Shown here in pieces: positions 21,703 to 35,000 of a DNA stretch of 64,000 nt (its first letter is position 1; every line of letters begins with the position of its first letter). The stretch is from positions 186,001 to 250,000 of the forward strand of contig JADHYV010000018.1 of assembly GCA_027604705.1 (NCBI GenBank), written 5' to 3'. Below the pieces are notes generated by a model. That model saw only the letters and a program-made list of their open reading frames with translations. It searched no databases and was not told the DNA's origin. A program made the translations under genes and the position numbers. This stretch comes from Allomyces arbusculus (Eukaryota; Blastocladiomycota; Blastocladiomycetes; Blastocladiales; Blastocladiaceae).

Positions 21703-24700
21703 TCACAGCTTGAATACCTTAGGCTCGCCTGTCGGCAGCGCCGACTTGAACGGCGGCGACGTGGGCGGGGCGGGTTCCAGTGGCGGTGGCGGCGTGTTCT
21801 TTTGCAACTCGGCGAGCTTGGCGGCGCTCACGCCCACAACGCGCACGGCGCGGTCGGACATGGGCGGCGAAAAGCGCGCGACGCCGTCCTTGTCACGGCG
21901 GAACCGGTGGATGTAGTTGGTCTTGTGCAGCAGACTAGAGCGGGGCACGGGGGGCAATTAGAAACGGTTGATGTGATATCGGGGTCATGGTGGAGCGACA
22001 AGGTCATAAGAAGGACGAACCGGTCGCTGCGCTCGGGGTGCCAGTCGCGGTGCAGAGCGACGTGTTGGCCGCGGTAGACGAGCATGCCGCTCTCCTGAAA
22101 TGACGTCCACTAGAAAAGAGGAGGCAAACGTCGGTCGACTGCCGCGAAAGGAAAGTGAAGGATGCAACGTACTGCGTTCTTGAGGATTTCTATCCAGGAC
22201 AAGCCACAAATGTTAGCGGAGAAAATGTCATCCAAATTGAAATCAAGCACGAACCCTTGTTGATTGACTCAAAGTATGCCAGTTCGCCCTGATCCGCGGG
22301 AATAAGACCGTCAGCGCAACATTCGCGCGAGCGACCAACCAATCATAATGTGCGCACCTCGTAGTAGAGTGTCTTGGCCAGGTCCTGCACGGCGTTTGAG
22401 AAGTCCTTCTCAAGGAACCATGTTTCCGTCGTGGGCCCGGTCAGAGGATCGTCGGACGTTGCGCGGTCCGTTGCTGCAGTCACGTCAGCCTCGGTCGGCA
22501 GACTGGCCGGCACACTCGTGTCGGCACCAAACTGCGGGTAGAGCAGGAACAGTGACAGGCTCGCGAGCCAGTAGGTCTCGATAAACGGCCAGAGGAGGAA
22601 GCAGTAAAAGTCAAACTTGCCGCGGTCCACAATCTCGTCAATCGACCGAATCACGCCATTCTCGTTGAGCGAGTTGATTGTTTTGGTCGTGTTCTCAAGA
22701 ACCCCACCCGGAGGGAAAACAAACTCGCGCTTGAGCAGCTGCGACAAAAACGATACGTCTTGCAGCAGTCGCTCCCGCGAGACCTTGGTGTGCTCGCGCA
22801 GCAAGACTTCGAGGACCGCACACAGGATTGACTCGGTAATAAACAGATGCAATGTTTGATTGCGGTACCACGAAAGCTCGAAGCGTTTCTTGACGAAGTA
22901 GACGGGCTCGAGCAAGTCCTTGCGCTCGCCGATCATGTCGGACCCAAGAATCGCGAGCACACGGTCAACAATCACCGCAGTCGCGTCGCCAAACTCGGCC
23001 ACCTTCCCGCCCTTGAGCAGCACCTGGTGCCGCAGCCACTCGACCTTGGTGACGAGGTCCGTGCGCGAGACGCCGCGCCCGCGCAACGTCAAGATCACGG
23101 TACCGACGAGCGCCGACGGCATGATCACCGAGACTTGGTTGATGTCGCTGAGCACGCGGTACCCGAGCGCGCGCAGCAGTGTGAGCGAGTTCAATCTGTT
23201 TTCCATCGGGCCGAGACCTGTTGGGTTGCGCTGCATGCACTCGTTGTCGATAAATCCGCGCAGAGACCACGGTTTTTGGAAGCGCACGTCGATGCGGCCC
23301 CACTTGAGTTGCAACACGCTCGTTGAGTTGACGAGTTGGCCCAGTGACTCGGGCTCTTTCGGGCGGCCGAGCAGCTCGTTGACGTACGACTCTATCCGGC
23401 GCAAACGGTGGAGAGGTATGTGAGCACAACGCGGAGCACGTTTGTAAAGCGGGGAAATGAGAGAATGTACCAGTCTCGATCACCTGGTGTCGAAAACAAA
23501 TAGCGCACAGTCAGCGTTGTGACAGTGGAATGCACGCAGGAGAGCGGGGCGTACCTTGTCGTAGCCAATCGACATCGGACAAACCATGACATCCTTGATG
23601 CGCCCGCTCATGACCGCTGAGAGGACAATCTTGAGAAGTCCGAACCGCGGCGGTAAGAGCTTGCCGGTCCGACTCCTGGTCCCCTCGATGAACCCTTCAA
23701 TGTTCATGCCGCGCGACAGAAGCGTCTCAATGTACTCTTTGAAGATCGCCGAGTAGAGCGGGTCGTTACCAAACGAGCGGCGGATGAAGAAGGCCTGGTG
23801 ATCGGGGTCAACAAGATCGAACGTCAGAGCACGAGCTGCGACGCGCACGGAGGAAAGTGGGGATAAAGACGGACCCCGCCCTTTTTCAGCAGGCCCCCGA
23901 CGATCGGGATGTTGAGGTTCTGGCCCGCGGCAATGTGCGGCAGCGCAAGCCCGAGCCGGTAAAAGACGTACGAAATGACCAAGTAGTCGACGTGCGACTT
24001 GTGCGAGGGGAGGAACAGCAGCGAGATGCCCTTGGCCGCCGCGTCCTTCGCCGCTTCTTGGAGCTACAGCCAAGCAAAGTTCCAGGTCAACAACCGAGCT
24101 CGAGAGGGTGGAGAAGATCGCGACGTGTTGGAAGCGTACTGCAATGAACTCGGAGCCCTTGATGTAGATGCCTTGATGGTAAAGTCTGGAAGCACGATTT
24201 GGTCAGGACGTGATCGCACTCTCGCACGCATCTGCACACCGTACCGAACAAGCAAATTGTTGACCGCAAACGCAATGAACCGCAGCGTGCGCTTGGAGCT
24301 GAGATCGGCAATCAACGTTTCTGCCAAGATCAAGTACGCAATGAGCACGTTTTGAACGCACGCGCAACAGCCCCAACAAACCGCGTTTTCGTACTCGCGT
24401 AATTCTCGGCTTTGGCCTTGGCCACCTTTTTGGCCGTCGCCTCGGACTTGGCCCCCTTGCCCTCGCCCGCCATTTCGGCCTGCGCGGCCTCGGCAATCGC
24501 CTGCTGCACGGCCTCCGACCCCATGACCGCCTTCATCATGTCGCTCGTGTAGTCTGGGTACAGGATTGGCGCGCCAATGTAATTCTCGTACTTGCGCCAG
24601 CCCTAGACGTCGATTCCAGATCCGAGGTCAGCCGTGAGCGGGCGCGAGCAGAGTGAAATGCGCGCGCGCCATACCGATCCCGTGAAAAATGCAGACCCTT

Positions 24701-24866
24701 CGGCCGTCAACCGAATCATGAACCGCACGGGATCTTGCCGGAAACGACCAAGCCCCTTGGTTTTGCTAAACACAGCGCGGAAACGCGGGATCAAAAGGAA
24801 AACCAGGTTCAATACCCAGTTCCCAATCCAAAACACCCTCAGCTCGACAATCAAAAACAGCGGCAT
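21703..24866 (-). CDS. Glycerol-3-phosphate acyltransferase, PlsB/GPAM type
   Basis: First step of phospholipid and triacylglycerol synthesis: acyl transfer to sn-1 of glycerol 3-phosphate, at mitochondrial outer membrane or ER. Twelve exons keep one frame and give about 800 residues, the size of PlsB and GPAM: 24866-24675, 24602-24362, 24320-24245, 24185-24140, 24063-23875, 23794-23555, 23483-23471, 23391-22358, 22288-22255, 22189-22173, 22109-22021 and 21934-21703. Conserved blocks are visible: HKSHVDYL (H-x4-D), AFFIRRSFGND, EGFIEGTRSRTGK and VCPMSIGYDKVIE. The large exon has FQKPWSLRGF and SWYRNQTLHLFITES. Two exons are only 13 and 17 nt. The start at 24866 (MPLFLIVELRVFW) is the first Met in frame with a hydrophobic N-terminus. 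A disordered acidic frame just upstream (Met at 25152) could be an N-terminal exon, but no good splice link was found. Confidence 0.9.
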
Positions 24867-25930
24867 ACGCCAAGTTGGCCTCGCCCTCGGGTAACGTGTG
24901 GCTCTCGTGATCCTCCTCGTCGTCGCCGTCATCGTCGACCGTATGGTCCTCGCCGTCCTTGTGGCTATCCGACACGTGCCGGCGCGTGCCGTGCGGTCTC
25001 CCGCTGCGAGTACGCGGACTGCCGCGCCGGTTCTTGCTCTCGGGCGGCGGCGCGGGCGGGTCATTGAGTTTTGGAATGACCTGGATCGCGCTCTTCGACG
25101 CGGTAGCGGGCGGCTCCTTGTCGATGGGCGTGTTGGGCAGCGTCGACGGCATGTTTGCTGGGAGCCAAAGCACGGGTACGTCGGATCGAGCGTGTGCCTT
25201 GATGACCAGTACGACGAGAACAGGTTGGTCGGAGACGCCTCGGGCCAAGAACGTCGTTTGGCCGAGCAAGCAAGCTGGATTTGGCGCGGAACGCGGTCGA
25301 CGAACGGGTCCAAGAGCGTTGCAGCAAGTTACTGGCGCTGCGCGCTGCTGATATTAATCAATTGCGCGGAGCGCGCGTTGGAGAGCTGGAGAGGTGGTGG
25401 ACTGGAGGATAGTGAAATGGCGGTGTGGAGAGTCGAAGCCGACGATCGGACAGGACTTCACCAAGTGCTCAGACTGCTCCGAGCTCAGCCGACCCTGCAG
25501 CATCGCACCAGCGCCGGACTTGACAACCACAAGGAACCCCAACCGACAGCCGGCATCTGCTTTCCCCAACGCAAAGCATAAGAACGAGACGTAAACTGGC
25601 ATATAATTCTTGGTCCAGACTGGTGCGTTTCTTCTTCATCATTTCCGCGCGGTGCGCTCGAGTACCCAAAAATCCGCACGCCGTCCACGGCCCATCTCCA
25701 CCAGCAGACACTCCAACGGCAAACGACCCACCAGGAAACACCAAGCGAGAAGCGGCAACTAAAAATCAGACAAACGAAAAGAAAAACAGGGAGGGGTCAT
25801 GCAAAGCGAGGGCGCGGCGGTGGAAGTCACGTCGTCCAAGGCCCGTTCATCTTGCAGCAATCGTGCTCGTTCGAAAGGTTCGCGTGCTGCACGCGTCCAT
25901 CGGGGCCGTTAAGGCAAGGCAGGCGTGGGG
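24867..25930. other. Intergenic upstream of the acyltransferase
   Basis: About 1 kb. On the minus strand from 25152 a frame encodes Pro-, Lys- and acid-rich sequence (MPSTLPNTPIDKEPP ... DDDGDDEEDHESH) that looks like disordered protein rather than noise. It could be a separate small gene or an upstream exon of the acyltransferase. The rest (25270-25930) shows nothing recognisable. Confidence 0.35.
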
Positions 25931-28900
25931 CTAGCTGCTCCCGGCGGCGGGCGCGGAAGCATTGCCGCTCTTGAGCACGAAAATGTGCTCCTGGAACTTT
26001 TTCCGGGATGCTTGCGTCCACGGGAACGACAGGACCCTACAGCGAAGTTGAGGGAAGAGGGGTGGGGAAGCCAAGACCAACGATCAGTACCCACGGCGCC
26101 TTCCAACCTCGGACGGATCCAGCGCGAGCCCCGCGTGCCGCTCGCCGCTCGCCGTCCAGCAACAATGGAGGAAACCACGCAGCCAGATAACTCGAGAGAG
26201 AGAGAGGACGCAGTCGCGGAAAAAAGGTCGCACGAAGAAGGGGTCTTACTGTTTCCACGCTTTGGTACTGCGAACGTCGAGTTGCAGCGCGCGCAGAAAG
26301 GCCTTGGTCGTGCCGGTCGTTGCCTGCTCGGAGCGCGAGTGTTGGTACCATGCCGACGCCGTAACGAGCAGCAGCCATACACTGCTGGATGCCCAGGTTG
26401 AGAGAAGTTGGTCAAAAATGGCGTCAACAGCGGGTGACGGAACGTGATGGACGATCGCGGTCAGCAGCCAGAAACCAAACGCAAGATCCTACGAGCGGGG
26501 ACGGGCATGAGCCTGGCAGCGTGAACGTTGGGCGACAGAAGCGCAGCAATCAAGGAAGCGAAACGGCACTTGAATCGGTGAAAGCTGCGACTCGGTGTGC
26601 GCAACGAGGTTCGGGTACGGGTGCGGCGTCTCCGTCGGCACGTCGCTGAGCGCGAGCAGAGCAAACCGCGCGAGCTTGGTCGAGTGGTCCTTGACAAGAC
26701 AGGCCAGGAAACTGCGGTATCACGGCGTCGTCAGCCAAGAGTGCCGTCCTTGAGCAAGTCGAGCGAGAAGGGCGCAACATACTCGCGCCAAATCCACGTC
26801 TTGTCGGCACCGCCGAGCAACGCTTCCTCGAAACACCGAGCCGGGGACAAGTCGTCGTTGCCGGCCGCATCCTTGGGCAAAACGCTCAAGAGCAGCGCGT
26901 AGTTGACCCACAGGAACGTGTACATTTTGCCGGTCGGCGGCGCGCGCTCCTTGATGACCAATTGCGACGGGACCGAGTAGGTGAGGCCGAGACAGTGCCG
27001 GTAGAGCTCGAGCGCCATGGCAAGGTCGTCCATCGACAATTGCGCGAGCTAAAACATGCGAGTGATAGATTGTCAACGTCTCAAGTCCACGAGCAAAAAC
27101 GGTGGAGAAGGAAAAACAAAACGTACCACCGAGAACCCCTCATACGATCCACGAATCGCATTCACGAGCGCGAGAACAAACCCTGGCTGATCCCCGGCGA
27201 CCGCACGCTGATGCGCGACCATATTCCAAAACGTGTGGTCACCGGGCTCTGGCGCACTCATCGTCGCCCACCGGTCCGGTTCCGTCCCCGACGTCCACCG
27301 CCCCTCCGTGACCGTGCCGAGCATCCAGGGGTGCGCGGGAACGGCAAATGCATCAACGGGCAGCTTGGCCGCGTATTGCGCGCCGGCCTCGTCGCTAAAC
27401 TCGAGCCCCATGAGCCCATGCAGTGCGCGCGACATGACGGCGATTTCCACGACGCTTGGCTGCTTGGAACTGCCAGCCAAGTCCTTGGCCATGGCGACCC
27501 ACTCGACAAATAGGGCGCGCGCTGACGTCACAGCAGCGAGGTGCCGGTCAGCGTCAAGCTTGTAGGGCCGCAGCGTGAACGGCTGCTTGCGGACAATGTA
27601 AGCATGTGCGCCCTCGTAAAACAGCGGCGAGTGCCGCACGGGCCGCGCGGACACATCAATCCCCTCGTACTGCGGCATGTGGCCGAACACCTTGAGGTAG
27701 AGCAAGACGAGCCAGGCAATCGCGAGGTCGCGTTTCGACATGATCGCAAACGCGACGGTCATCGTGAGCGAGTGCGTGATCGTAAGTGGCGCATCGACTG
27801 GCGTCGCCTCGGTCTGCGTAAACACTTGGCCGTCAATGATTTGTTCGGGCTGTTGCGCCGTGAGCACGTCGTGCAAAAGGTCAGCGGCAGCGTGTGCGCC
27901 CATGGCGCGCTGCACGAGGTAAGCGATCATGACGAGCGCGTCGAGGAACGGCTCCGAGTAGGGCAGCTGGTCGTCGTTTGACTCGACGGGCGAGTACGGC
28001 ACGCGACGGTGCCAGCACGCGACCAAGTGCTTGAAGAGGCGCAGGTAGAGCGCAACGCGCTTGTCCTCAACGGGCTCCCACTGCGCGTACATCCACCAGA
28101 CTGACCAGTGCGTGGGCAAGTGCTTGACGGCCTGCTCAAACGTTTCGCGCACGTGCTCGACGCTCTCCTTGCGCAGCAGCAAGTCGAGGTAGATGGGCCA
28201 CAGATCGTAAGACGTCGGGTTCTCCTGCAACCCGCGCCGCAATATGCTCAGCGTGCGGTGGTACTGCTTGTTGGTCGCGCTGTGCACCGCATCCTCGTTG
28301 GCGTGCGGCGGCAGCGTCGATATGGCATAGTCGAGCCACAGCTCCACGTTGTGCGGGTGCCCCTTGAGCTGGTCCTCGTACTCAGCCTCGTCGAGAATGT
28401 AGCTCCAATACCGCGGCGGCAACCGGCCAAGCGTTGACTGCAAGTGCAGGTCGAGCCCCTGCGTCATGACAGGGAGCAGCGGCTGCAAAAACGGAGCCGC
28501 GTGTTTCGGATTCGTTGGCTCGGGAATGTCAAGTACCTCGACCGACTCTTGGCACCGCTGCGTGACCGCGTAGACAATCTCGGCGTCGGTCGTGCACGCC
28601 GCGACGGCCGTGCGCAAGTCGGCAATCAGCGCGGCCGGGTCGTAGGCGCGGACCGTGGCCAAACGAATCTTCTTGCCGAGCCATTCCTCGGGTGCGTCGA
28701 GTTCGCGGAAATGCGTGTAGGGGCACGCGCCGTCGTTGCACGCACCGCCAGACGACTCGAACGGGCACAGCGTCACGTCCGTCATTGGCGTCCCGGTTGC
28801 TGCGTCTGTCGAGTTCGAATGAGACACACCGTTCACGTCGCGGCGCGAGTCGGCACCAGGCGACAAGAGCGCGGCCAGACTGGGCGGCGGGTTGTACGGC

Positions 28901-31312
28901 TTGAACGCCATTTCTTGCGCGAGCTCTTCCCACGGCTGCGCTGCAGCCGCTTCGGTGTTACGCTCTGGCTTGACGGCGTGCAAGACACCGTCCAGGATGC
29001 CCGCGGCCGTAGTGCCCAGTTGGGCCGACTGGAACGCCGTATCGTCGCCGTCCAGCACGGGTCGCAGCGACCAGCGCTGCCCACACTGCTGCTCGAGCTT
29101 GGCGCGCGTCATCATATCCGACGGCACGACCCACCGGCCATCAACCCACTCCATCATTTCGAGCCTCGGATCGACGGGCGCGGCAATTTCCGGCACCGGT
29201 CGGACGGCACGGTCGGTCGCGAGCTTGGCGGCCAGCTGGCCAAGTAAGACCTCAAGTTTCACTGCGAGCGCCGGGGGTTTGGGCTTGCGCAATGCTTCTT
29301 GTTCCTGCACGAGCTGCTTGTACTTTTGCAGCAACCGCTCGCGCTCCTCGAGTTTCTGCCGTTTCGCGAGCCCGCGCGCCTCGTCCTGCTTGCGCAACTC
29401 GGCCACCTTGGCCTTGATCTCGGCGACCTTCTTGATTTGTTGCTGTCGCTTGAGCGTGAGCGCCATGGTTTGCCTCAACGACTCGGTCTGCTTTTGCTGC
29501 GTCGCCTCGAGCCGCGCCTTGACTTCCTCAAACTGCGCCTTGTGCACCTTCATTGTTTCAGCGAGCTCGCGGTTTTGCTGGTGTAGGTCCGACAGCGACT
29601 TGGCGAGATCGGCCGCGGCCGCTTCCTCGGCCGCGAGATCCTTTGTCAACTGCTCGAGCTCATGCGTGGGCGCATCGTCGGCCTTGCGTTTGATCGCCTC
29701 GCGCATGACCACGTCGCCGTCGGCGGCCGGCGGCGCGGGCGGTGCCGATGCCGGTGAGGCGGCGGCCGGGCGATCGTCCACGACCTCGCCCTCCTCCATG
29801 ACCGCATCTTCATCGCCGTCCTCCTGCACAACCGGGGTTGCCGCAGCCGATGCCGTCGGTGCCGGCGACTCGCCCCCGCTCGCCACACTCCGCCCATTCG
29901 GCACCAGCAGTTTCGGCTTCACCAACCCGGCCTCCTCCTCAATCTTGCGCAACCGATTCACATGCGCCTCGTCCTCCTCCGTATCACTCACATCCAGGAC
30001 CAGACTCAACCCCGTCGGCACCGGGGCCGAATACGACGTGGCGCGCCGCGGCACGTCGGTCACCGACGAGAACGACGAGACGCTTGAAGCGCGCGTCATG
30101 GCCGATCCCGTTTGCGGCACAGCCGCTGGCGGGGGCGGCGGCGGTGGGGTCGGCGCCTGCATAGCCGCGGGCGACGACATGTACCGGGTCGGTGCGCGGT
30201 CAGCAGCGTGCGCCATCATGTGCTGCACGACGTGCGTCGCGTAGGACGGCGGCGCTTGCGGGTAAGCGGCGTGCGGGTACGGAGCGAGCCGCGACGCGTG
30301 GTTCATGATGATGCACGTGGGTTGAGCGGGAGGCTCAGGTGCGGCGGCCGCAGCAGCGACAGGCGGCGGCGGCGGGGACTGAACCGAGGACGGAGCGCGA
30401 GGTGCCGCAGGAGCCACCACCGAGTCGACGGGTTTCACAGGCGCCGGGACGGGGTGGTTCGGTCCCACCGCCGCTGCGGTGGGCTTCATTGGCACAGCAG
30501 TAGCGTGGTGGTGCGCCTGGACCATGGCGTTGACGCCCGTCGGTAAATGGGCGGTGGTCGGCGCGGGTACTTCCACAGGCAGCTGTGACCGCTGCATTGA
30601 CATGGTCAGTTGTTCCTTGAGGTAGGTCTCGAGTTCTGGCAGCCGCGCGGCGAGATCGAGGTTGTTGGTGATAACGCGCAAGACCGTATCAGGCGAGACT
30701 TTAGCGCAGATTTGGCTGATCGGGATTTGCCGCTCGAGCAGGGCCTTGACGACCGAGTCGACATCGACCGCGGGTCGAGGCGCGGGCGAGGGCGCAGCGG
30801 CGGCGGGTTTGGCAGGCTGAGGGGTCGGCGCGAGTTGCTGCGGCGGCTGCGACGGGGGCACGGGCGTCTGGACGTAGGCGCCCAGCGTCGGCTGGTGGGC
30901 TGGAATGACCAGAGCGTCGCGCATAAGGTGAGCAGGTGCAGGCGGGCAGGAAACGCGCGGGAAGATGAATTCGGCGCGTACTCGGTGCAGCAGCCAGTTG
31001 CGGAGCAGCGACTTGCGCCACGTAGTTGGCCGCGCGCGGTTGTTGTGCGGCGTACTGCGAGGGCATAGCGACCTGGTACCCGAACCCGGCTCCGGCGGCG
31101 TAGTAGCCAGGGTACTGCTGCTGCTGGTGGTGCTGCTGATTTTGCTGTTGTTGGAGCTGGTGGTGCTGTTGGAGCTGCGCTTGTTGCTGCTGCAGGGCGG
31201 CAGCGTTGCCGATCAGTGGGACCTGCGCGAGCTGGCGGGCGGCGGGAGGGAGCAGCGGCGGCAGGCGGCCATTCGGGTCCTGGCCGCCTTGGCCGTATCC
31301 GCCGGGCATCAT
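25931..31312 (-). CDS. Red1/ZFC3H1-like zinc-finger protein with HAT/TPR repeats
   Basis: Probable scaffold of the nuclear RNA-surveillance (MTREC/PAXT-type) machinery that hands RNAs to the exosome. Six or more exons: 31312-30982, 30899-27127, 27048-26779, 26689-26570, 26488-26250 and 26036-25931, total 1612 residues, frame kept throughout. The N-terminus is Gln-rich (QQQQAQLQQHHQLQQQQNQ), then Pro/Ala-rich. A coiled coil spans about residues 510-660 (EEAAAADLAKSLSDLHQQN). The diagnostic finger is CPFESSGGACNDGACPYTHF, the zf-C3H1 type of Red1 and ZFC3H1. The C-terminal half has half-a-TPR-like repeats (YDLWPIYLDLLLRK; WSVWWMYAQWEP) and ends KFQEHIFVLKSG. The junction 26779/26689 uses a weak acceptor (TCAAG); an apparent stop at 26731-26733 falls inside that intron. 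It is divergent from the Zn2Cys6 gene. Confidence 0.82.
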
Positions 31313-32022
31313 GGTGGTGCGCGAGCGCGAAGCTTGGCAAGGGCCGGATTCGAGCGGCGACGGGGGCAGGACGGGTTAGCGGAGCGAGTGCGGGTGCCTG
31401 GCCGCAGTGGCGAGGGCGCGCGCGCGAGCTGGGCGGGTCGGCAGCGTCGTCAAACTCGATCTCGGTGCAACGAGGACGTTGGCCGAGTCGAGCTTGCGGT
31501 GGAGGCAGCCGTGGAGCGTCCCTGCCGTTCAGGGTGAGCGGCACGCGGCACCACGTGGCAGTGAGCCACCGCGTTGGCTGGGCGATGTGGCGCAGGTGGC
31601 GCGGTCTGAGCGCGCGCCAATGCAGCCAGTTTCCGTCGGCGGCTGCGCGTTGACCGTTGCATTGTCCACATGGGCCTAAGAAAGAACGACCTCGAAGACC
31701 TCGCGAGCTGCCTGCCACCTTTTTGCTTGACCGTTCCTGTTGCCGGGGCGGCCGTCCTCTAGGTCGGCGTTGGCGCCGTTCGCAACCGCGTCCGCGTTAA
31801 CACCATCCTCGAGCCCGCAAGCACGGCCCGTTAGTGCAGCAACTGCCCGCATTTTACTCGAGCCTGCGTGGCCTCCGCGTCGCCGCCAAGTCTGGCTCAG
31901 AGCGCGCCGTAATCGACGACGCCACCAACCTGGGCCAGCGGCTGGCCGAAATCCAACAACGACCGACGTGCCTGCCTGCCTGCCTCTCTATCAAATCAGA
32001 TCTCTTCTCTTCCAAACCCATC
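31313..32022. other. Divergent intergenic region
   Basis: About 710 nt shared by the Red1-like gene (-) and the Zn2Cys6 gene (+). Open frames here are antisense or leader sequence. The frame of the Zn2Cys6 gene is open back to 31834, but the first Met is at 32023. Confidence 0.45.
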
Positions 32023-35000
32023 ATGACCGCGACCCAAGCACGCGACAATCAAGCTGCTGGCCCGCCCACGACGGCCGCCGCAGCTCCAGCACCAGCAGCA
32101 GCGACTGCGCCGACCAGCGCCGTGCTCGTCCACGGCGTCGCGGTGGCGCCCCCGCCCGTGCCGCCCATGGGCTACGTTCCCGGGTACCCCTACCCCATCT
32201 ACCCGCTCGCCGCGCCGCCGCCGGGCACGCCCTACGCGCTCTACCCGATCCCGACCGGCGCCCCACCAGGCGCCCACTTGCCCCGCGCGCCGGCCATGAG
32301 TTACCTGCCGCCGCCACCACCCGCAGGAGCGCCGGCCGTGGGTGCGCCAGCGTCGTTCCCACACGACCTGGTCGCAGTCAGCCTGCAACCGTCCAAGAAG
32401 ACACGCGTCTCGCAGGCGTGCACGACGTGCCGTCGCCGCAAGATCAAGTGCTCGGGCGGGTTCCCGTGCCAACATTGTGCCGAATTCGGTTTAGAGTGTG
32501 CTTACGCGGTCCCGCAAAAGCGCGGGCCGAAAGCGACAGCTGCGACCCCCGCGCCTGAGTCGAGTGCCGCGTCTCCACCTGTCTCGCCGCCGTCGTCGCA
32601 GTCGGCGACTCCGCCGTCGTCGAACACGCCGCAGCGGCAGGATTCGAGCGATACGCTGTCGATGTCGCCGCCCTCGAACGGTGCTCCAGCAGCTGCAGCG
32701 GCGGCTGCAACGACGACGGCTGCAATTCCGGCGCGTGCATCCGCTTCGCCGACCAACAATGATCGCACACTCTCGCCGACCAGTCCCGTCACGTCGCTCT
32801 TCAACCGGCTCGACCAGACGCCGACGTCCTCGGCAAGCTCCTTGAACCCGGTCTTTACCGCGTCCGTGACCAAGCCGAGCACGCAGCAGGACATTGTCGA
32901 CATTGCCAACAACCTGACGCTGCTCGTGACGCTCGATGCCGAGGGCAACCCGCGCGGGTTCACCAACTACGGCAACTCGACGGGCATGCACCTGCTACGC
33001 GGCCTACCCGCCAACGCCAACCTCGACGGCGCCAACGTCTATTTCAGCCAAATCGCGCACCACCGTCTGACCATGGCCGAAATGCTGCGGCACCGCGTTT
33101 GGTTCCCGCGGTACGAACTGCTCGACCTCTTGGTCCACCTCTACTTTGAGCGCGTGCACCACTGGTTCCCCATGGTGAATCGGCGCCAAATCGAGGCGTC
33201 CGTCGAGTATATCAAGAACACGCTGCACCCGCCGGCGTCGGTTCCGCTGCGCACCACGTCGCACTTACACCAGCACTTGCTCTTCATTTACGCCGTCTGC
33301 GCGTTACCGTGCGCGCTCTACGAGCAGGAACTCAAGATGCGGTTGCGCGTGCCGTATTCGCGTCTGCTCGCGTCGCACGGCAAGAAGCTGATTCTCGACC
33401 TGTATTCGGCCCCGGCGCACCACTTGACCGACGTGCAGGCGACGCTGCTCCTGTCGCTCTATGACACAGGCATTCCGTCCGGCAACACGTGGTTGTGCGC
33501 CGGACTCGCGTTCCGTTTGGCGCTCTCGCTCGGCCTAAATCTCGATCCACGCGCGTCGGCGATCCCGACGGGAAGAGGGCCGACACCGACACCGTCGTCG
33601 ATGCCGGGGATGGGCCGCGAGGTGAGCCCGGACGTGCTCAAGCTGGCCAATTGTGCTCCCAACATCCCGAGCCGCATGATCACGAACGCGGTCGTCTTTA
33701 CGCTCGATCGGCTCTCGGCCGCGTCGGCGGGTCGACCCATCATGGGTGCGTTGCTGCTCGTTTTCTTCTCGCCATCGGCTCGAGCCGGAGTCTGATTCCA
33801 TCTTAAATCTGCTCCAGTCCAAGAAGAGGACGTGGTCCTTGACCTTGACACGATCATGGACACCGAGGAGAACCGGACCAAGTACCCCGACGAGGCGCAC
33901 ATGCTACTCCCGCAATCCAGTTTTTGGCCTTACTTTGTGCGGTGGGCTGAGATTAATGGGAGAATTTTGCGTGCAGTTAACAGCTTCCGGTACCGGCGGC
34001 AACAATTACCGCTCGCGCTCTTGCCAGAACTGCACGCGTCGCTCACGCAATTTCGCGCATCGATCCCGCCGCACCTCGTCTTCGATACCAAGGCCTTCCC
34101 GCCCGCACATACGGGTTTGCCCGTCCCGCAACACGCACTCGAGTCGGCGGTGCTCATGTTCGGGTACTACTCGTCGATCGTCTACGTCTACCGTCCCCTC
34201 GTGACCATGGTCATCACAACCAACCTGCATTTCGCAGGGCAGCAGCCGGGTGGCGCCGAGACGCCGAGCTTGCTCGCAGACGACTCGTTCATGCGCGCAC
34301 GCGCGCACCTGCGCCCGATCGTGCAGCGCGGCGTCGACGACGAGGATGCGGCCGCCGCCGCATCGAACCCGCCGCCGCCCGTCTGTCCGTTGGCCGCGTT
34401 TCGTGCGGTCGAGGCTATGGCGCAGGGATTGGTACCTCCGCCGACTCCGGAGCTAAGGCTCAAGAACGGGTACCCGGTCCCGCCGCTCTTTTCGCAGTAC
34501 GTGGCGATCATGGAAATGGCGATTCAGAGCATTACCCAGATCTTTGTGGCCATCAAGCACCGGATGCACTTGTTCTACTCGACGATGCTGCACCAGCTCG
34601 GGTCAACCATTTCGGCCGGCCGCGCGATCGTGGCGGGCGGCGGGAACGTCCTGCTTGTGCGGTCGTGTCTACGGGAACTTGTCGTTGTCCTGGCCGATAT
34701 CTCGCAGACGGCGCCGATGGCTCTTCACACGTACCACCTGTGCCGTGTGCAGCTCGCGCAACTGGACGTGATCGTCGCGCAGGAGGCGCCGCACCTCGCA
34801 CACGACGGGTGGCACCTCGAGCTACCGCCAGGCGTCACGCCAAATGTCCTGGACCCCGAGTACGAAGCTAGACGGCAGGCGGATGCGGACGCGCACCGTG
34901 CGGATATGCTCGAAGACACGCATCTGTACGCGCGCGAAGTGCCAGAACTGACCGACATGTACCTCGCCCTGCACGAGGCCGCCAAGTTGCGCGCGGCCGC

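Noticed and set aside
26690-26778. Stop at 26731-26733 taken as the end of the Red1-like gene
   Set aside because: Clear in-frame coding continues downstream through three more exons to 25931. The stop lies in an 89-nt intron.
28444-30244. Long plus-strand frames opposite the Red1-like gene
   Set aside because: Antisense shadows of a coding strand with a verified zinc finger and repeats.
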